This document shows positions 42,337 to 53,600 of a stretch of DNA of 64,000 nucleotides, piece after piece. The first letter of the stretch is position 1. Every line of letters starts with the position of its first letter. The stretch is taken from the NCBI GenBank assembly GCA_019187195.1, contig JABAQT010000018.1, forward strand, positions 28,359-92,358, given 5' to 3'. The stretch is from Bryobacteraceae bacterium. GTDB taxonomy: Bacteria; Acidobacteriota; Terriglobia; Bryobacterales; Bryobacteraceae. A program made the position numbers and the translations under genes. The notes beneath the pieces were generated by a model that was given only the letters and a program-made list of their open reading frames with translations, made no database searches and had not been told where the DNA came from.

Positions 42337-44991
42337 CTACCGGAAACCATCCACCATCATGATATCGATTTCGCTCTGATCCACCTGGGTGTAAAGAAAA
42401 GATTTTCCATCGGGAGCAACCGAGAGTCCGCTGTTGAACGGACGCCGGTTGAGATAGGTAAGAATCGTATCCTTCCTGGTTACGGGGTTGAACAGGCGCA
42501 AGGGATAGCGCGCTCCTCCACCCTCCACGTCTTCCCGGTCGATGTAGTAAATGCCAGCCTTGCCGGAGCACCAATAGCTCCAATAGCCGGGCTTGAGGGC
42601 ATCGAGCAGGGGCTCTTCCTGTCCGCCGTCCACCGGGACCCGCCACAGACCCGGCAGATTCAGAGCCTTGGTGTACAGAACGTACCGGCTATCGGGCGAT
42701 TCCACGCCATGAAAGCCTCCGCCCTTTGTCACGGGCTTCGGAATTCCGCCTTCGGAAGGCATCTTCCAGACCTCGTAATTCCCCGTGCGGTTGGTGGTGA
42801 AGTAGATCCATTTTCCGTCGTTCGACCAACTGGGCACAATTTCCTGGGAAGCCTCGGAAGTAAGCCGCCGGGGGAGCCCGCCATCCGAGCTGACCACATA
42901 AATGTCGGGGTTTCCGTTCGGCCGGGAGTCGAAGACGATGAACTTGCCGTCAGGGGACCACATGGGACTTCCAGTGGGAGGCCCGTTGAAGGTGGTGAGC
43001 TGGTTCAGGTTCTCCCCATTCGCACTGGCCACCCAGATTTCGAGGGCTCCCGAGCGGTTGGAAGCAAACGCGATTCGAGTCCCGTCGGGAGAATATCGCG
43101 GGCCCTGCTCGTGGCGGGTGGAGGGCGCGAGACTCTTGCCGACCGGAGCGGGCGTCAATCGATCGGGCATTTCGTAGCGCCAGATGTTGGTGTCGATGAC
43201 GGACCGTGTAAAGGCGAGGCGCTGTCCATTGCGGGAAATGGAAAGGAATCCCGCCTGATCGCCGATTCCGGTGATCGCCCGCGGTTCTCCGCCCTTGGGA
43301 GAGATTCGCCACAGCCTGCTGTTGGCCTGGCGCGCCGATGAGTAGACGATTTTTCCATCCGCGGCGTCCCAGGCGAGTCCGTAAATCCGGCGGTCGTCGT
43401 GGGTGATCCGGGTCTCCTTGCCTTCCTGGAGGTCAAGGATGTAGATGTCCTGAATGGCGAGACTGCGGGTTCTGACAAACGCGATCCTGTCTCCCTCGGG
43501 CGAGAATACGGGAGTGCTGTCTCCCAGGTAATTCCGCGGAGGGGAAGTGATTCTCCGCCGGTGGCTGGTTTCCATGTCGAGCAGATAGAGGCTAAGCGGC
43601 TCGCGCACGGAGTCGCGATCGACGAGACAGAGCTGCTTTCCATCGGGCGACCACGATACGAAGGGGGCATCCGCCCCCACACGCTGCGGACTCGCGTCGC
43701 TGACTTTGCGCTCGAGCCCGCCGAGCGCGGGGATCAGAAAAAACCCGGCTGTTTCGGCGGTCTGGCGCAGGAAGGCGATGTACTTTCCGTCGGGCGACCA
43801 TGCGGGACTGTACTCGGATGCGGGCGAGCTGGTAAGTCTCAACGGCATGCCCGCCTCGACTACTTTCACGAAGATGTCGAGATCGTCCTCCTTCCCCTGG
43901 TTCCAGGAAAAGGCGACCTGGTTGCCGTCAGGAGAGAACGAAGGCTGGCTCTCACTGCCGGGAAAACTGGTTAGAGGCACGGTGCGCATCGGCTCCGGCG
44001 CCGAGGCGGGAGGGCGGTTGGCCCAGTACCAGCCGAACACGGCCGAGGAGAGCACGGCCACCACGCCGAGAACCACTACAAACCAGGGGCGGCGCGAAGG
44101 CCCAATGTTGGGTCTTGTTATGGCTCCGCTCGAATCGCGATGCGCCAGTTTCAGGTCGGCGAGCAGATCCGATGCCGTCTGATAGCGCAGACTCGCGTCC
44201 TTTTCGAGGCACTTGCGTATGATGCGGTCGAGCGGCTCGCACAGATTGCGGTTCAAAGCGAGTGGAGACGGCGGATTGCGGTTGAGGATGCCATCAAATA
44301 TTGCCGCCGCGGTATGTCCGGGAAAGGCGCGTCTGCCCGTGGCCAGTTCGTACAACACCGCTCCGAGGCTGAAAATGTCCGTCCGCTGATCCACATCGCG
44401 GGCCAGCGCCTGTTCCGGGCTCATGTAGGGCAGGCTTCCGACCGCGATGCTGCCCTGGCTTCCGGAAGCGGTTGTGGCTCCGCTCGCCACCGAGGTGGCG
44501 TAGCGGCTTCGCGCGGCGGCGCTGAGCTTAGCCAGCCCGAAATCGAGCACCTTGATCTGGCCGCGAGTGTTGCGAATCAGGTTCGAGGGTTTGATGTCGC
44601 GATGAATAATGCCCTTCTGGTGCGCCTCGACAAGCGCGTCGGCCACCTGCATGGCGACAGCGAGCAGCGCCTCGTTGTCCATGGGCAGTCTGTCGGCGAT
44701 GGTATTGAGCGTGGCGCCTTCGACATATTCCATCACCAGAAAGGGGATTCCATCCTCCTGGCCGGCGTCGTAGATGTGGGCGATGTTGGGGTGGCTGAGG
44801 GCGGCGGCGGCTCTGGCTTCCTGCGTGAAGCGCCGCAGACTCTCGGTGTCGGAACTGGACTTGCCCGCCAGGATTTTCACCGCCGCCGGACGCTCAAGCC
44901 GCTCATCCTGCGCCAGATACACTTCGCCCATCCCACCGGCTCCCAGCCGGGAGACAATCCTATAGTGGCCGATGTGCGCGCCCGGGTCCAT
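42337..44991 (-). CDS. Membrane-anchored Ser/Thr protein kinase with extracytoplasmic PD40/TolB-like propeller
   Basis: 884 aa. PknB-type kinase (about 8-280): GAGGMGEVY glycine loop, Lys39 in AAVKIL, HRDIKPSN with Asp132, DFG 150-152, and MSPEQ. One membrane helix spans about 303-322. The remaining about 540 residues form WD40-like/PD40 beta-propeller units (FSPDGNQVAFSW, WSPDGKYIAFLR, YSPDGTRIAFASNRSGALE, WSPDGKFIVFDSRPNGNPD). The propeller probably senses or binds a periplasmic ligand and controls phosphorylation inside. This arrangement is common in Acidobacteria. Substrates unknown. It converges with the deaminase gene, 49 bp apart. Confidence 0.95.
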   Translation of the reverse strand: MDPGAHIGHYRIVSRLGAGGMGEVYLAQDERLERPAAVKILAGKSSSDTESLRRFTQEARAAAALSHPNIAHIYDAGQEDGIPFLVMEYVEGATLNTIADRLPMDNEALLAVAMQVADALVEAHQKGIIHRDIKPSNLIRNTRGQIKVLDFGLAKLSAAARSRYATSVASGATTASGSQGSIAVGSLPYMSPEQALARDVDQRTDIFSLGAVLYELATGRRAFPGHTAAAIFDGILNRNPPSPLALNRNLCEPLDRIIRKCLEKDASLRYQTASDLLADLKLAHRDSSGAITRPNIGPSRRPWFVVVLGVVAVLSSAVFGWYWANRPPASAPEPMRTVPLTSFPGSESQPSFSPDGNQVAFSWNQGKEDDLDIFVKVVEAGMPLRLTSSPASEYSPAWSPDGKYIAFLRQTAETAGFFLIPALGGLERKVSDASPQRVGADAPFVSWSPDGKQLCLVDRDSVREPLSLYLLDMETSHRRRITSPPRNYLGDSTPVFSPEGDRIAFVRTRSLAIQDIYILDLQEGKETRITHDDRRIYGLAWDAADGKIVYSSARQANSRLWRISPKGGEPRAITGIGDQAGFLSISRNGQRLAFTRSVIDTNIWRYEMPDRLTPAPVGKSLAPSTRHEQGPRYSPDGTRIAFASNRSGALEIWVASANGENLNQLTTFNGPPTGSPMWSPDGKFIVFDSRPNGNPDIYVVSSDGGLPRRLTSEASQEIVPSWSNDGKWIYFTTNRTGNYEVWKMPSEGGIPKPVTKGGGFHGVESPDSRYVLYTKALNLPGLWRVPVDGGQEEPLLDALKPGYWSYWCSGKAGIYYIDREDVEGGGARYPLRLFNPVTRKDTILTYLNRRPFNSGLSVAPDGKSFLYTQVDQSEIDIMMVDGFR

Positions 44992-45018
44992 CAGAGAACG
45001 TGTGTTAACTGTAGCACG

Positions 45019-46338
<1,320 letters not shown>

Positions 46339-46352
46339 TTATTCTATCGTGT

Positions 46353-46358
46353 TACTCT
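46353..46358 (+). promoter_or_regulatory. TACTCT box 7 nt before the 46366 start codon
   Basis: TANNNT hexamer placed like the other suspected leaderless promoters. There is no Shine-Dalgarno before ATG 46366. Weak alone. Confidence 0.3.
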
Positions 46359-46365
46359 GACCTTG

Positions 46366-46827
46366 ATGCAGCTTTGCGATGTCTTCCTGGGGCTTGGCGA
46401 GGAAAATTTTCAAGGCCTTCTCCGCACGGTCTCCATAGGTAAGTTACGGACGTATCAGCTTTTCGACCGGTTGAAGATGAGAGCCCATCTGGGGAAGTTG
46501 AATTCGGAAACGCTTCGCCGGGCCGCGCCGCGGCTTTGGGCGCGCATGGGAGAGGGGAACGAGGAGTTCGCCACCGACATCGCGCAGGCGGTTCTGGTTT
46601 CCCATCTCGACATGATCCAGGAGGTGCTCAATTTCCTGGGCGTGCCGCACGACGACGGTTTTTTTCCCAAGGATGCCGACGTAACACAATACCTCACGGA
46701 GGGATGGCAGCAGCGCGCCTGGGAGCAGTTTCACGAAAAGTACCCCCGGTCCGCCCTGCTGTTCTACATCAATCACCTCGATTGGGAGGTATGCAAGGCG
46801 GAAAGGCTCTTCGCTCCAGCGCCATGA
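46366..46827 (+). CDS. Conserved-looking protein of unknown function, coupled to an ankyrin protein
   Basis: 153 aa, mostly helical, no signal peptide. It starts QLCDVFLGLGEENFQGLLRT and contains KLRTYQLFDRLKMRAHLGK, ETLRRAAPRLWARM and HLDMIQEVLNFLGVPHDDGFF. It ends LDWEVCKAERLF. I do not recognise a family. The stop overlaps the ATG of the ankyrin gene (ATGA), so both are made together. A role with the ankyrin partner, or with purA across the shared promoter region, is possible but unproven. Confidence 0.75.
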   Translation: MQLCDVFLGLGEENFQGLLRTVSIGKLRTYQLFDRLKMRAHLGKLNSETLRRAAPRLWARMGEGNEEFATDIAQAVLVSHLDMIQEVLNFLGVPHDDGFFPKDADVTQYLTEGWQQRAWEQFHEKYPRSALLFYINHLDWEVCKAERLFAPAP

Positions 46828-47495
46828 ACGACCTGCTCAAGGAATTTTTCGATCTCCTCAAGGGCGATGACGTCTACGGACTCACGGCCATGCTGGACCA
46901 GAACCCCGGGTTGGCCAACGCGGTTAATGACCAGGGGACTCCCGCCATCATGGTGGCCATCTACTATGACCGGCCGGATGTGCGCAAGCTTCTGCTTATG
47001 AATGGCGCGAAGATCGACGCTTGCGCGGCCGCCGCGATGGGCGATCTTCCGCAGCTCGAGAAATGCCTCGCGGCCGGAAGGGAGGCGGTGGAGATGTATT
47101 CCACCGATGGTTGGACCCCGCTCCATCTCGCTGCTTATTTCCGTAGAAAAGAAGCCGTGAAACTGCTGCTCGATGCCGGGGCTCCCGTGCTGGCGCGTTC
47201 GACAAACGCCTTGAACAATCATCCGCTCCACGCCGCCGCGGCGGGCAAGAGCCGGGACATCATCGCCATGCTGCTCGAGCGTGGCGCCGACGTCAACGCC
47301 ACGCAGGCGGCGGGGTGGACGGCGTTGCACGCGGCCGCGCAGAACGGGGATGCCGAGATGGTGAAAGTCCTGCTTGCGGCGGGCGCGAACGCCAACCTGC
47401 GCGCCGACAACAACCAGTTGCCGCTCGACCTTGCCCTGGGAGGAGGACATCAATCGGTGGTGGACCTGCTGATGGAGGCTCCCGGTTCGGAGTAG
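46824..47495 (+). CDS. Ankyrin-repeat protein
   Basis: 223 aa. At least four ankyrin units are visible (GWTPLHLAAYFRRKEAVKLL, HPLHAAAAGKSRDIIAMLLE, GWTALHAAAQNGDAEMVKVL, QLPLDLALGGGHQSVVDLL), preceded by two degenerate ones. Ankyrin stacks bind proteins. No signal peptide. The start overlaps the upstream stop by four bases. It converges with the membrane protein at 47499 with 3 bp between stops. Confidence 0.88.
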   Translation: MNDLLKEFFDLLKGDDVYGLTAMLDQNPGLANAVNDQGTPAIMVAIYYDRPDVRKLLLMNGAKIDACAAAAMGDLPQLEKCLAAGREAVEMYSTDGWTPLHLAAYFRRKEAVKLLLDAGAPVLARSTNALNNHPLHAAAAGKSRDIIAMLLERGADVNATQAAGWTALHAAAQNGDAEMVKVLLAAGANANLRADNNQLPLDLALGGGHQSVVDLLMEAPGSE

Positions 47496-47498
47496 CCA

Positions 47499-48851
47499 TC
47501 AGGACGCTTTCAGAACCAGCAGGCGCCCTTCCATCCGTAGCCGTTCCGTCTCAGGCGGAGTCAGAAAAAACTCCCGCAGGCGCACGCCCGATTCCGGGTG
47601 GGGCTCGATGACGGCGGCGGTTTCGGGTGCGAGGTACACATACGTCTTCCCGTGATCGACAAAGGGATAGTGCGCCAGCGCGGCCCAGAACTGTTCGCTG
47701 GTGACTCCCTCGAGCAGGATGACGGCATGCGGATTCGCGGCGTGCGCGGCAAACACGCGCCGCACCAGTCTCTCCGCCACCAGACTGCGCGCTCTCCACC
47801 ACCCTGTTCCCCGATATGCGCAGGGAAGCATGAGCGCGAGATACAAGACAAGGAGAGGAGCGGCGGGCCGGGGGTGGCGCGAAGCGGCGAACGCCCCGAG
47901 CATTGATAACGCCGCCAACGGCGCCGTGAGGTAGTAGTCCGTCACGTGAGCGCTGAGAGGGAGCACCGGAGACAGCAGAATCACGAACCAGCCAAGGAAC
48001 ATGAGCCCCAGGTACTGTCCGCGCAGGGCCTGCGCGGCTGCAAATCCGATCAGAAGCAAAGGGAACACGATTCCACTCGCCGCGCCCGCCCACGGCGGCA
48101 AGCCGGTGAAGGCCGCAAGATTATCCGGAGCAAAAGCCCAGCTCAGGTACCGCGCCAGAGTTCCCACCATGCCGGCGTCGAAGTGCATGGCATAGCTGCC
48201 TCCCGCCATCTTCGGAGCAAGCATCATGTGCAACGCGTAGTACGCCGCCGACACGGGCCACAGCCAGACGACGCGCCGCAGGTTTCGCCGCTCCGCCACC
48301 AGGCAGTAAAGAGTCGCCAGCGCTGGAAACACCACGTTCATCTCCATCGCTCCGAATCCGGCGAGAAACGCCGCCCACATCGCCGCCCATTGACCGCGCA
48401 TGAGCAACCACAGCGCCAGGAGGAGAAAGAACCCGCTCAGCACATGGACATAGGCGCCGTTCGAGATCATCGGGATAATCAGCTTACTGTTCGCCACCCA
48501 GAGGATGGGCGTCAGAAACGCGGCGCGCCAGGACGCTGTCAGCCGCAGCATGATCGCCTGCGCCAGCGCCAGGCTCCCCCACATCGTCAGAAACGCAACC
48601 ACCCGCATCGGCCACGCTTCATAACCGAACGCCCAGGGGAAGAAGAGGAAGTAGGCGCGCTCGCCGAGCGGCCGCCATGTCCCATGCTGGGAAGGATGGA
48701 AGAGCGTGCTCCACAGGCCGGCGCCTTCCCTCACCTCCCGGAGCAGCCCCATCCACGCGAAATCGTCCTGCTGGAACCACGAAAACAAACCCTGCCAGTA
48801 GACAAGCAGCAGGAACAGGCCGGGAGTCACCCAGAACAATGCACGTTTCAT
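47499..48851 (-). CDS. Polytopic membrane protein, GT-C glycosyltransferase-like
   Basis: 450 aa with about ten hydrophobic segments. Early acidic loop WFQQDDFAWMGLL with paired Asp is typical of the first loop in GT-C glycosyltransferases (PMT/ArnT-like). TWRPLGERAYFLFFPWAFGYEAWP follows as a loop. The last about 80 residues are soluble. Such enzymes use polyprenyl-phosphate sugars on the outer face of the inner membrane. No donor-synthesis gene is nearby. Last gene of the minus-strand run accB-like, MFS, this gene. Confidence 0.75.
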   Translation of the reverse strand: MKRALFWVTPGLFLLLVYWQGLFSWFQQDDFAWMGLLREVREGAGLWSTLFHPSQHGTWRPLGERAYFLFFPWAFGYEAWPMRVVAFLTMWGSLALAQAIMLRLTASWRAAFLTPILWVANSKLIIPMISNGAYVHVLSGFFLLLALWLLMRGQWAAMWAAFLAGFGAMEMNVVFPALATLYCLVAERRNLRRVVWLWPVSAAYYALHMMLAPKMAGGSYAMHFDAGMVGTLARYLSWAFAPDNLAAFTGLPPWAGAASGIVFPLLLIGFAAAQALRGQYLGLMFLGWFVILLSPVLPLSAHVTDYYLTAPLAALSMLGAFAASRHPRPAAPLLVLYLALMLPCAYRGTGWWRARSLVAERLVRRVFAAHAANPHAVILLEGVTSEQFWAALAHYPFVDHGKTYVYLAPETAAVIEPHPESGVRLREFFLTPPETERLRMEGRLLVLKAS

Positions 48852-48884
48852 TTGTCTCGCCCGCCTGCGAAGAGGCCGGGCGTA

Positions 48885-50144
48885 TCAACCGCGCGCGGCG
48901 CGGACCGCGGCGGCGTCGGCATCCACATACTTTATCGCGCCCAGAGCGAGCAGAGATCCGGCGGCCAGATAGACGACGGCAGTCACGGCGATCGCCAGGC
49001 TCAAACCGTAATGATCGGCCAGAAGCCCCACGAGAAGCGGCGCGCCTCCGCCGCCGAGCCATCCCACCGTGTTCATCAGCCCCGCCGCCGCTCCGCGGGC
49101 CTCCGGCCGCACTACCTCGTAAACCGCGGCGAAGATGTTCGCGTCGTACAGGCCCTTGCAGAAGCCCCAGCCGATGAGCGCCACAATCAGCCACGGGATG
49201 GATTGCGTGAGGCCGCAAAGCACCACGAACGGCGCTCCGGCAAAGACTCCGATGGCCTGCACGGCCATTCTCCCTCCCGCGCCGCGCCGGCGCAGCACGT
49301 CGGCCATCCAACCGCCCACCGGCGAGCCCACCATGCTCGCCAGTTGCAGAAACAACGTCGCCGTCAAACCCGCCATCGCCAGGCTCAGATGGAACTTATC
49401 GAAGAGGAATTTCGGCATCCAGGAGAGCATGACGATGGCCACGAAGTTCGAGCACACGAACGCGAGCAACAGCACGCGCACGGTCCTGGTGCGCCACGCC
49501 AGGCCCAGAAATTCACGGATGCCGAGCGGGGTTCCGGATTCCATGTGGTCCGAAGCTCCGCGTTCGGGCTCGTACAGGTAGCGTGACAGCACAAATCCAA
49601 GCAGGACGCCCAATCCGCCGAAGACGAGGAACGACAGCCGCCATCCGTGGTATTGCCCGATCAATCCCGCGAAGAAGCCGCCGCCGATGGTTCCCAGGTA
49701 GACGCTCGTCTGATGAAATCCCATCGCGCGGGATCGCGTGCTCTTGCCGTGATAATCGCTCACCAATGACATCGAGGCCGGAAAGTAGAAGGTCTCCCCC
49801 AACCCTTCGGCCGCGCGAAAAAACAGCAGGTGCGAAAAATCGCGCGAGAGGGCCGTCGCCATGCAGATGACGCTCCATGCGTGCAGTCCGCCGATGATCG
49901 CCGTCTTGCGGCGGATACGGTCCACAACCGTTCCGGCAAACAGCGCTCCCAGCCCGTAGACCCAGGCGAAGGAAGAGCCGAGCAGGCCGAGTTGCGTATT
50001 GCTGAGCGCCAGTTCCTTCTCGAGCAGAGGGAAGACCGAGAAGATCGCCTGGCGGTCCGCGTAGTTGAAGAACGCGATCCACCACAGCATGGCGACTACG
50101 TACCACTTGTAATTCGGCGGCAACGCCTTTTTCGTGGAAGTCAT
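48885..50144 (-). CDS. MFS transporter (anion:cation symporter-like)
   Basis: 419 aa with 12 membrane segments. WWIAFFNYADRQAIFSVFPLL, the MFS loop motif GTVVDRIRRKTAIIGG, and AEGLGETFYFPASM with a symmetrical second half support the hexuronate/glucarate-type ACS family. It would import an organic anion such as a sugar acid with protons or sodium. Three bp separate its ATG from the carboxylase stop, so it is in one operon. Substrate unknown. Confidence 0.92.
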   Translation of the reverse strand: MTSTKKALPPNYKWYVVAMLWWIAFFNYADRQAIFSVFPLLEKELALSNTQLGLLGSSFAWVYGLGALFAGTVVDRIRRKTAIIGGLHAWSVICMATALSRDFSHLLFFRAAEGLGETFYFPASMSLVSDYHGKSTRSRAMGFHQTSVYLGTIGGGFFAGLIGQYHGWRLSFLVFGGLGVLLGFVLSRYLYEPERGASDHMESGTPLGIREFLGLAWRTRTVRVLLLAFVCSNFVAIVMLSWMPKFLFDKFHLSLAMAGLTATLFLQLASMVGSPVGGWMADVLRRRGAGGRMAVQAIGVFAGAPFVVLCGLTQSIPWLIVALIGWGFCKGLYDANIFAAVYEVVRPEARGAAAGLMNTVGWLGGGGAPLLVGLLADHYGLSLAIAVTAVVYLAAGSLLALGAIKYVDADAAAVRAARG

Positions 50145-50147
50145 GAG

Positions 50148-51695
50148 TTAGAGAGGAATGTTACCGTGTTTCTTCCGCGGCATGGCGTCGACCTTGTTCT
50201 CGAGCATGCGCAAGGCCTTGATGATGCGGGGCCTGGTTTCCCGGGGTTCGATCACATCATCAATGAAGCCGTGCTCGGCGGCGATGAACGGATTCGCGAA
50301 ACGCTCGCGGTATTCGGCGATCCGTTCCGCCAGAACGGCCTGCCTGTCTTCGGCGGCGGAGAGTTCCCGGCGGTAGATGATGTTCGCCGCGCCCTCCGCC
50401 CCCATGACGGCGATCTCGGCGGTGGGATAAGCGAAATTGATGTCGCAGCGCAGATGCTTCGAGCCCATCACGCAATAGGCTCCTCCATAAGCTTTGCGCG
50501 TGATGACGGTGATCTTCGGCGCGGTGGCTTCGGCGTAGGCATAGAGCAGTTTCGCGCCGTGACGGATGATGCCGCCGAACTCCTGGTCCGTGCCGGGGAG
50601 GAATCCGGGCACGTCCTCGAGGGTCAGGATCGGGATGTTGAAGGCGTCGCAGAAGCGCACAAACCGCGCGCCCTTGGACGAGGAGTTGATGTCGAGGCAG
50701 CCCGCCAGGTGGGCCGGCTGGTTGGCGACAATGCCGATGGTCCGTCCGTCCATGCGCGCGAAGCCGACCACGATGTTCATCGCATAGTGCTCCTGCACTT
50801 CGAAGAAATCGCCGTCATCCACGATGCGGTGAATGATGTCCTTGATGTCGTAGGGCAGTCCGGGATCGCGCGGGACCAGCGTATCCAAACTCTCATCCAT
50901 GCGGTCAACGGGGTCCGCGGACGCCTTGCGCGGAGCGCTGTCGCGGTTGTTCGGGGGCAGAAAATCCATCAGCTTGCGGATCATCCGCAGGCAGGCGGCG
51001 TCATCGGCGGCGATGAATTGCGCCACTCCGCTGACCGAGTTGTGCGTGAGCGCGCCCCCCAGTTTTTCCTTGCTCACGTCCTCGTGAGTCACGGTCTTGA
51101 TCACATCGGGGCCGGTGACGAACATGTAGCTGGTCCTGTCCACCATGAAAACGAAATCGGTGATGGCGGGCGAATACACGGCTCCGCCCGCGCAGGGTCC
51201 GAGAATGGCGGAAATCTGCGGGATGACGCCGCTGGCGAGAGTATTGCGGAGAAAAATATCCGCGTATCCGGCAAGCGACAGAACGCCCTCCTGAATGCGC
51301 GCTCCGCCCGAATCGTTGAGGCCGATCACCGGCGCCCCGGTTTTCATCGCCAGATCCATCACCTTGCAGATTTTCTTGGCGTTCGTCTCCGACAGCGATC
51401 CGCCGAACACGGAGAAGTCCTGCGCGAACACATAGACCAGGCGCCCATGGATGTGGCCGTAACCGGTTACAAACCCATCGCCGTCGATGACCTGGTCTTC
51501 CATGCCGAAATCGCGGCAGCGGTGGCGGACCAGTTTGTCCAACTCCTCGAAGGTGTTTTCGTCAAGAAGAAGTTCGACGCGCTCGCGGGCGGAGAGTTTA
51601 CCCTCGGCATGCTGGCGCTTGCGGCGTTCCTCTCCGCCGCCCGCCTCCGCGTTCGCGTGACGGCGCCTCAACTCTTCCAGACGGTTCAAGGCCAT
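50148..51695 (-). CDS. Acyl-CoA carboxylase, carboxyltransferase subunit (PccB-like)
   Basis: 515 aa. The CCT subunit transfers CO2 from carboxybiotin to acetyl-, propionyl- or methylcrotonyl-Co[83 protein letters not shown] and [15 protein letters not shown] are standard. The ATG at 51695 gives the [12 protein letters not shown] start. Propionyl-CoA carboxylase beta is the best guess. No biotin carboxylase or BCCP gene is in the window, so the partner lies elsewhere. Divergent from selB over 26 bp. Confidence 0.95.
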   Translation of the reverse strand: MALNRLEELRRRHANAEAGGGEERRKRQHAEGKLSARERVELLLDENTFEELDKLVRHRCRDFGMEDQVIDGDGFVTGYGHIHGRLVYVFAQDFSVFGGSLSETNAKKICKVMDLAMKTGAPVIGLNDSGGARIQEGVLSLAGYADIFLRNTLASGVIPQISAILGPCAGGAVYSPAITDFVFMVDRTSYMFVTGPDVIKTVTHEDVSKEKLGGALTHNSVSGVAQFIAADDAACLRMIRKLMDFLPPNNRDSAPRKASADPVDRMDESLDTLVPRDPGLPYDIKDIIHRIVDDGDFFEVQEHYAMNIVVGFARMDGRTIGIVANQPAHLAGCLDINSSSKGARFVRFCDAFNIPILTLEDVPGFLPGTDQEFGGIIRHGAKLLYAYAEATAPKITVITRKAYGGAYCVMGSKHLRCDINFAYPTAEIAVMGAEGAANIIYRRELSAAEDRQAVLAERIAEYRERFANPFIAAEHGFIDDVIEPRETRPRIIKALRMLENKVDAMPRKKHGNIPL

Positions 51696-51705
51696 AAGAG
51701 ACAAA

Positions 51706-51721
51706 GGTACCAAACGGTACC
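51706..51721. promoter_or_regulatory. Twin GGTACC palindromes between accB-like and selB
   Basis: GGTACC-AAAC-GGTACC fills most of the 26-bp gap between divergent starts (51695 and 51722). It is a symmetric element that could be an operator. Function unknown. Confidence 0.35.
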
Positions 51722-51733
51722 ATGGGTTTGAGC

Positions 51734-53590
51734 ATGATACACGCCGTCTTGGGAACAGCCGGGCACATCGATCACGGCAAGACAGCGCTCGTGGGCGCGC
51801 TCACGGGCATCGACACGGACCGGTTGGACGAGGAGAAACGGCGCGGCATATCGATCGACCTCGGCTTCGCGCACCTGAAGCTCACCGATGAGATCGAATG
51901 CGGCTTTGTCGATGTTCCGGGGCACGAGCGATTCGTGCGCAACATGCTTGCCGGGGTGGGCGGAATCGATATAGTCCTGCTGGTCATCGCAGCCGATGAG
52001 TCCATCAAGCCGCAGACCCGGGAGCACTTCGACATCTGCCGCCTGCTCGGAATCTCACACGGCATGGTGGTGCTCACGAAGACGGATCTGGTGGACCCGG
52101 AGATCCTGGAACTGGTGAAACTCGAGGTGGAGGAATTCGCGGCGGGCTCGTTTCTCGAGGGAGCCCCGATGATCGCGGTGAGCGCCGTCACGGGAGCCGG
52201 CATCGAGGAGTTGAAAAGCGCCATCGCGGCAATGGCGAAGACCATAGCGCCGAAGGACGCCACGCGCCATTTCCGGCTGCCGATCGACCGCGCATTTTCC
52301 ATGAAAGGCTTCGGCGCCGTTGTTACGGGCACGCTGCTTTCAGGCGCGATCCGCGTCGAGCAGGAGGTGGAGGTCCACCCAACCGGGAGGCGCGCGCGCG
52401 TGCGGGGCATTCAGGTTCACGGAAGAGCGACGGGGAAGGCCGCCGCCGGCCAGCGCACGGCCGTGAATCTCAGCGGCATCGAACACTCTGAACTCCACCG
52501 CGGCATGACGCTCTCCGAACCCGGGCGTTTCGAAACAACAAGACTCCTCGATTGTGTTGTGGAGATGCTCCCCTCGGCAAAGGCCCTGAAACATCGCGCG
52601 CCCGTGCATTTTCATGCCGGCACGGCGGAGATGGAAGCCGAGGTGCGGATGGCCGGGGGTTCGAGGATCGAGCCGGGCGCCCGCGGTTATGCGCGCATCG
52701 CCCTCCGGGAGCGAGCGTTGCTGCTTCCGGGCGACCGTTTCATCCTGCGCATGTTCTCCCCGGTCGTCACGATTGCCGGAGGGGTGGTCCTCGATCCCGC
52801 TCCGCCGCGCAAACTCGCGGGTTCCACGTCGCGCCTCGAGGTGCTGGAGAGGGGGACCGCGGCGGCGCGCGTCCAGTTGCTGGTGAGAGAGTCTCCGTAC
52901 GGGCTTTCGCTCGAGGCGCTGACGGCGCGCACCGGCCTTTCGGCCGCGGAGTTGATGAAAGCGATAAAGGAAGCCGGAGTGATGTGGGTGGAGGAGCAGC
53001 GCTGGGCCCTCGACCGGGAGTGGATCGAGTCCCGCCGGGCGCGCATCCAATCGGCCCTGGCGGCGTTCCACAAGCAAAACCCGCTGCTGCCGGGAATGTC
53101 GCGGGAAGACCTGCGAAGCCGGGAACTGGGCGGCTCTCCCGCGTTTCTCCTGGACGTGGCGCTCAAGTCCGCGCCGGTGACCGCCGAAGGAGATCTGGTG
53201 CGGCTCACCTCCCACAGGCTGATGCTCAAGGGGGATGAAGAACAGGCCCTCGGGAGGATCGAGGAGGCCTTCGCCAACGCCGGACTCACGGTTCCGGGCG
53301 CGCGGGAAGTGCTCGGGAACTGCGGCGTCGACGCCGCGCGCGCACGGTCTCTGCTGCAGATCCTGCTGCGGGAAAAGCGTCTCGTCAAGGTGGCGGACGA
53401 CCTGCTGTTCCACCCCTCGGCTCTCGACGCCGTGCGCGGCATGCTGGGCGCCAGAAGAGGCGCGCGCTTTACGGTTCCCGAGTTCAAGGACTGGACCGGC
53501 GTATCCCGCAAGTACGCCATCCCGCTGCTCGAGTATCTGGATCGCGAACGCGTCACCCGCCGGGAAGGGGACGCGCGAGTGATATTGTGA
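51734..53590 (+). CDS. selB: Selenocysteine-specific elongation factor SelB
   Basis: 618 aa from ATG 51734 (an ATG at 51722 adds four residues). SelB carries Sec-tRNA to UGA codons with a SECIS hairpin. GTPase: AGHIDHGKT (G1), [18 protein letters not shown] (G3), TKTD (G4). Domains 2 and 3 follow to about 340. The C-terminal part consists of winged-helix units ([45 protein letters not shown]). Length is normal for bacterial SelB. No selA, selC, selD or TGA-containing selenoprotein gene was found in the window. Confidence 0.95.
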   Translation: MIHAVLGTAGHIDHGKTALVGALTGIDTDRLDEEKRRGISIDLGFAHLKLTDEIECGFVDVPGHERFVRNMLAGVGGIDIVLLVIAADESIKPQTREHFDICRLLGISHGMVVLTKTDLVDPEILELVKLEVEEFAAGSFLEGAPMIAVSAVTGAGIEELKSAIAAMAKTIAPKDATRHFRLPIDRAFSMKGFGAVVTGTLLSGAIRVEQEVEVHPTGRRARVRGIQVHGRATGKAAAGQRTAVNLSGIEHSELHRGMTLSEPGRFETTRLLDCVVEMLPSAKALKHRAPVHFHAGTAEMEAEVRMAGGSRIEPGARGYARIALRERALLLPGDRFILRMFSPVVTIAGGVVLDPAPPRKLAGSTSRLEVLERGTAAARVQLLVRESPYGLSLEALTARTGLSAAELMKAIKEAGVMWVEEQRWALDREWIESRRARIQSALAAFHKQNPLLPGMSREDLRSRELGGSPAFLLDVALKSAPVTAEGDLVRLTSHRLMLKGDEEQALGRIEEAFANAGLTVPGAREVLGNCGVDAARARSLLQILLREKRLVKVADDLLFHPSALDAVRGMLGARRGARFTVPEFKDWTGVSRKYAIPLLEYLDRERVTRREGDARVIL

Positions 53591-53600
53591 AAGTCAGTCT

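Noticed and set aside
42337..44991. TolB of the Tol-Pal system
   Set aside because: PD40 units belong to the C-terminal half of a Ser/Thr kinase, and no tol genes are nearby.
47946..49586. 546-codon plus-strand frame, Arg/Gln/His-rich
   Set aside because: Antisense to the GT-C-like and MFS genes, which have clear membrane patterns.
49830..51731. 633-codon plus-strand frame
   Set aside because: Antisense to the acyl-CoA carboxylase; no Shine-Dalgarno or domain.
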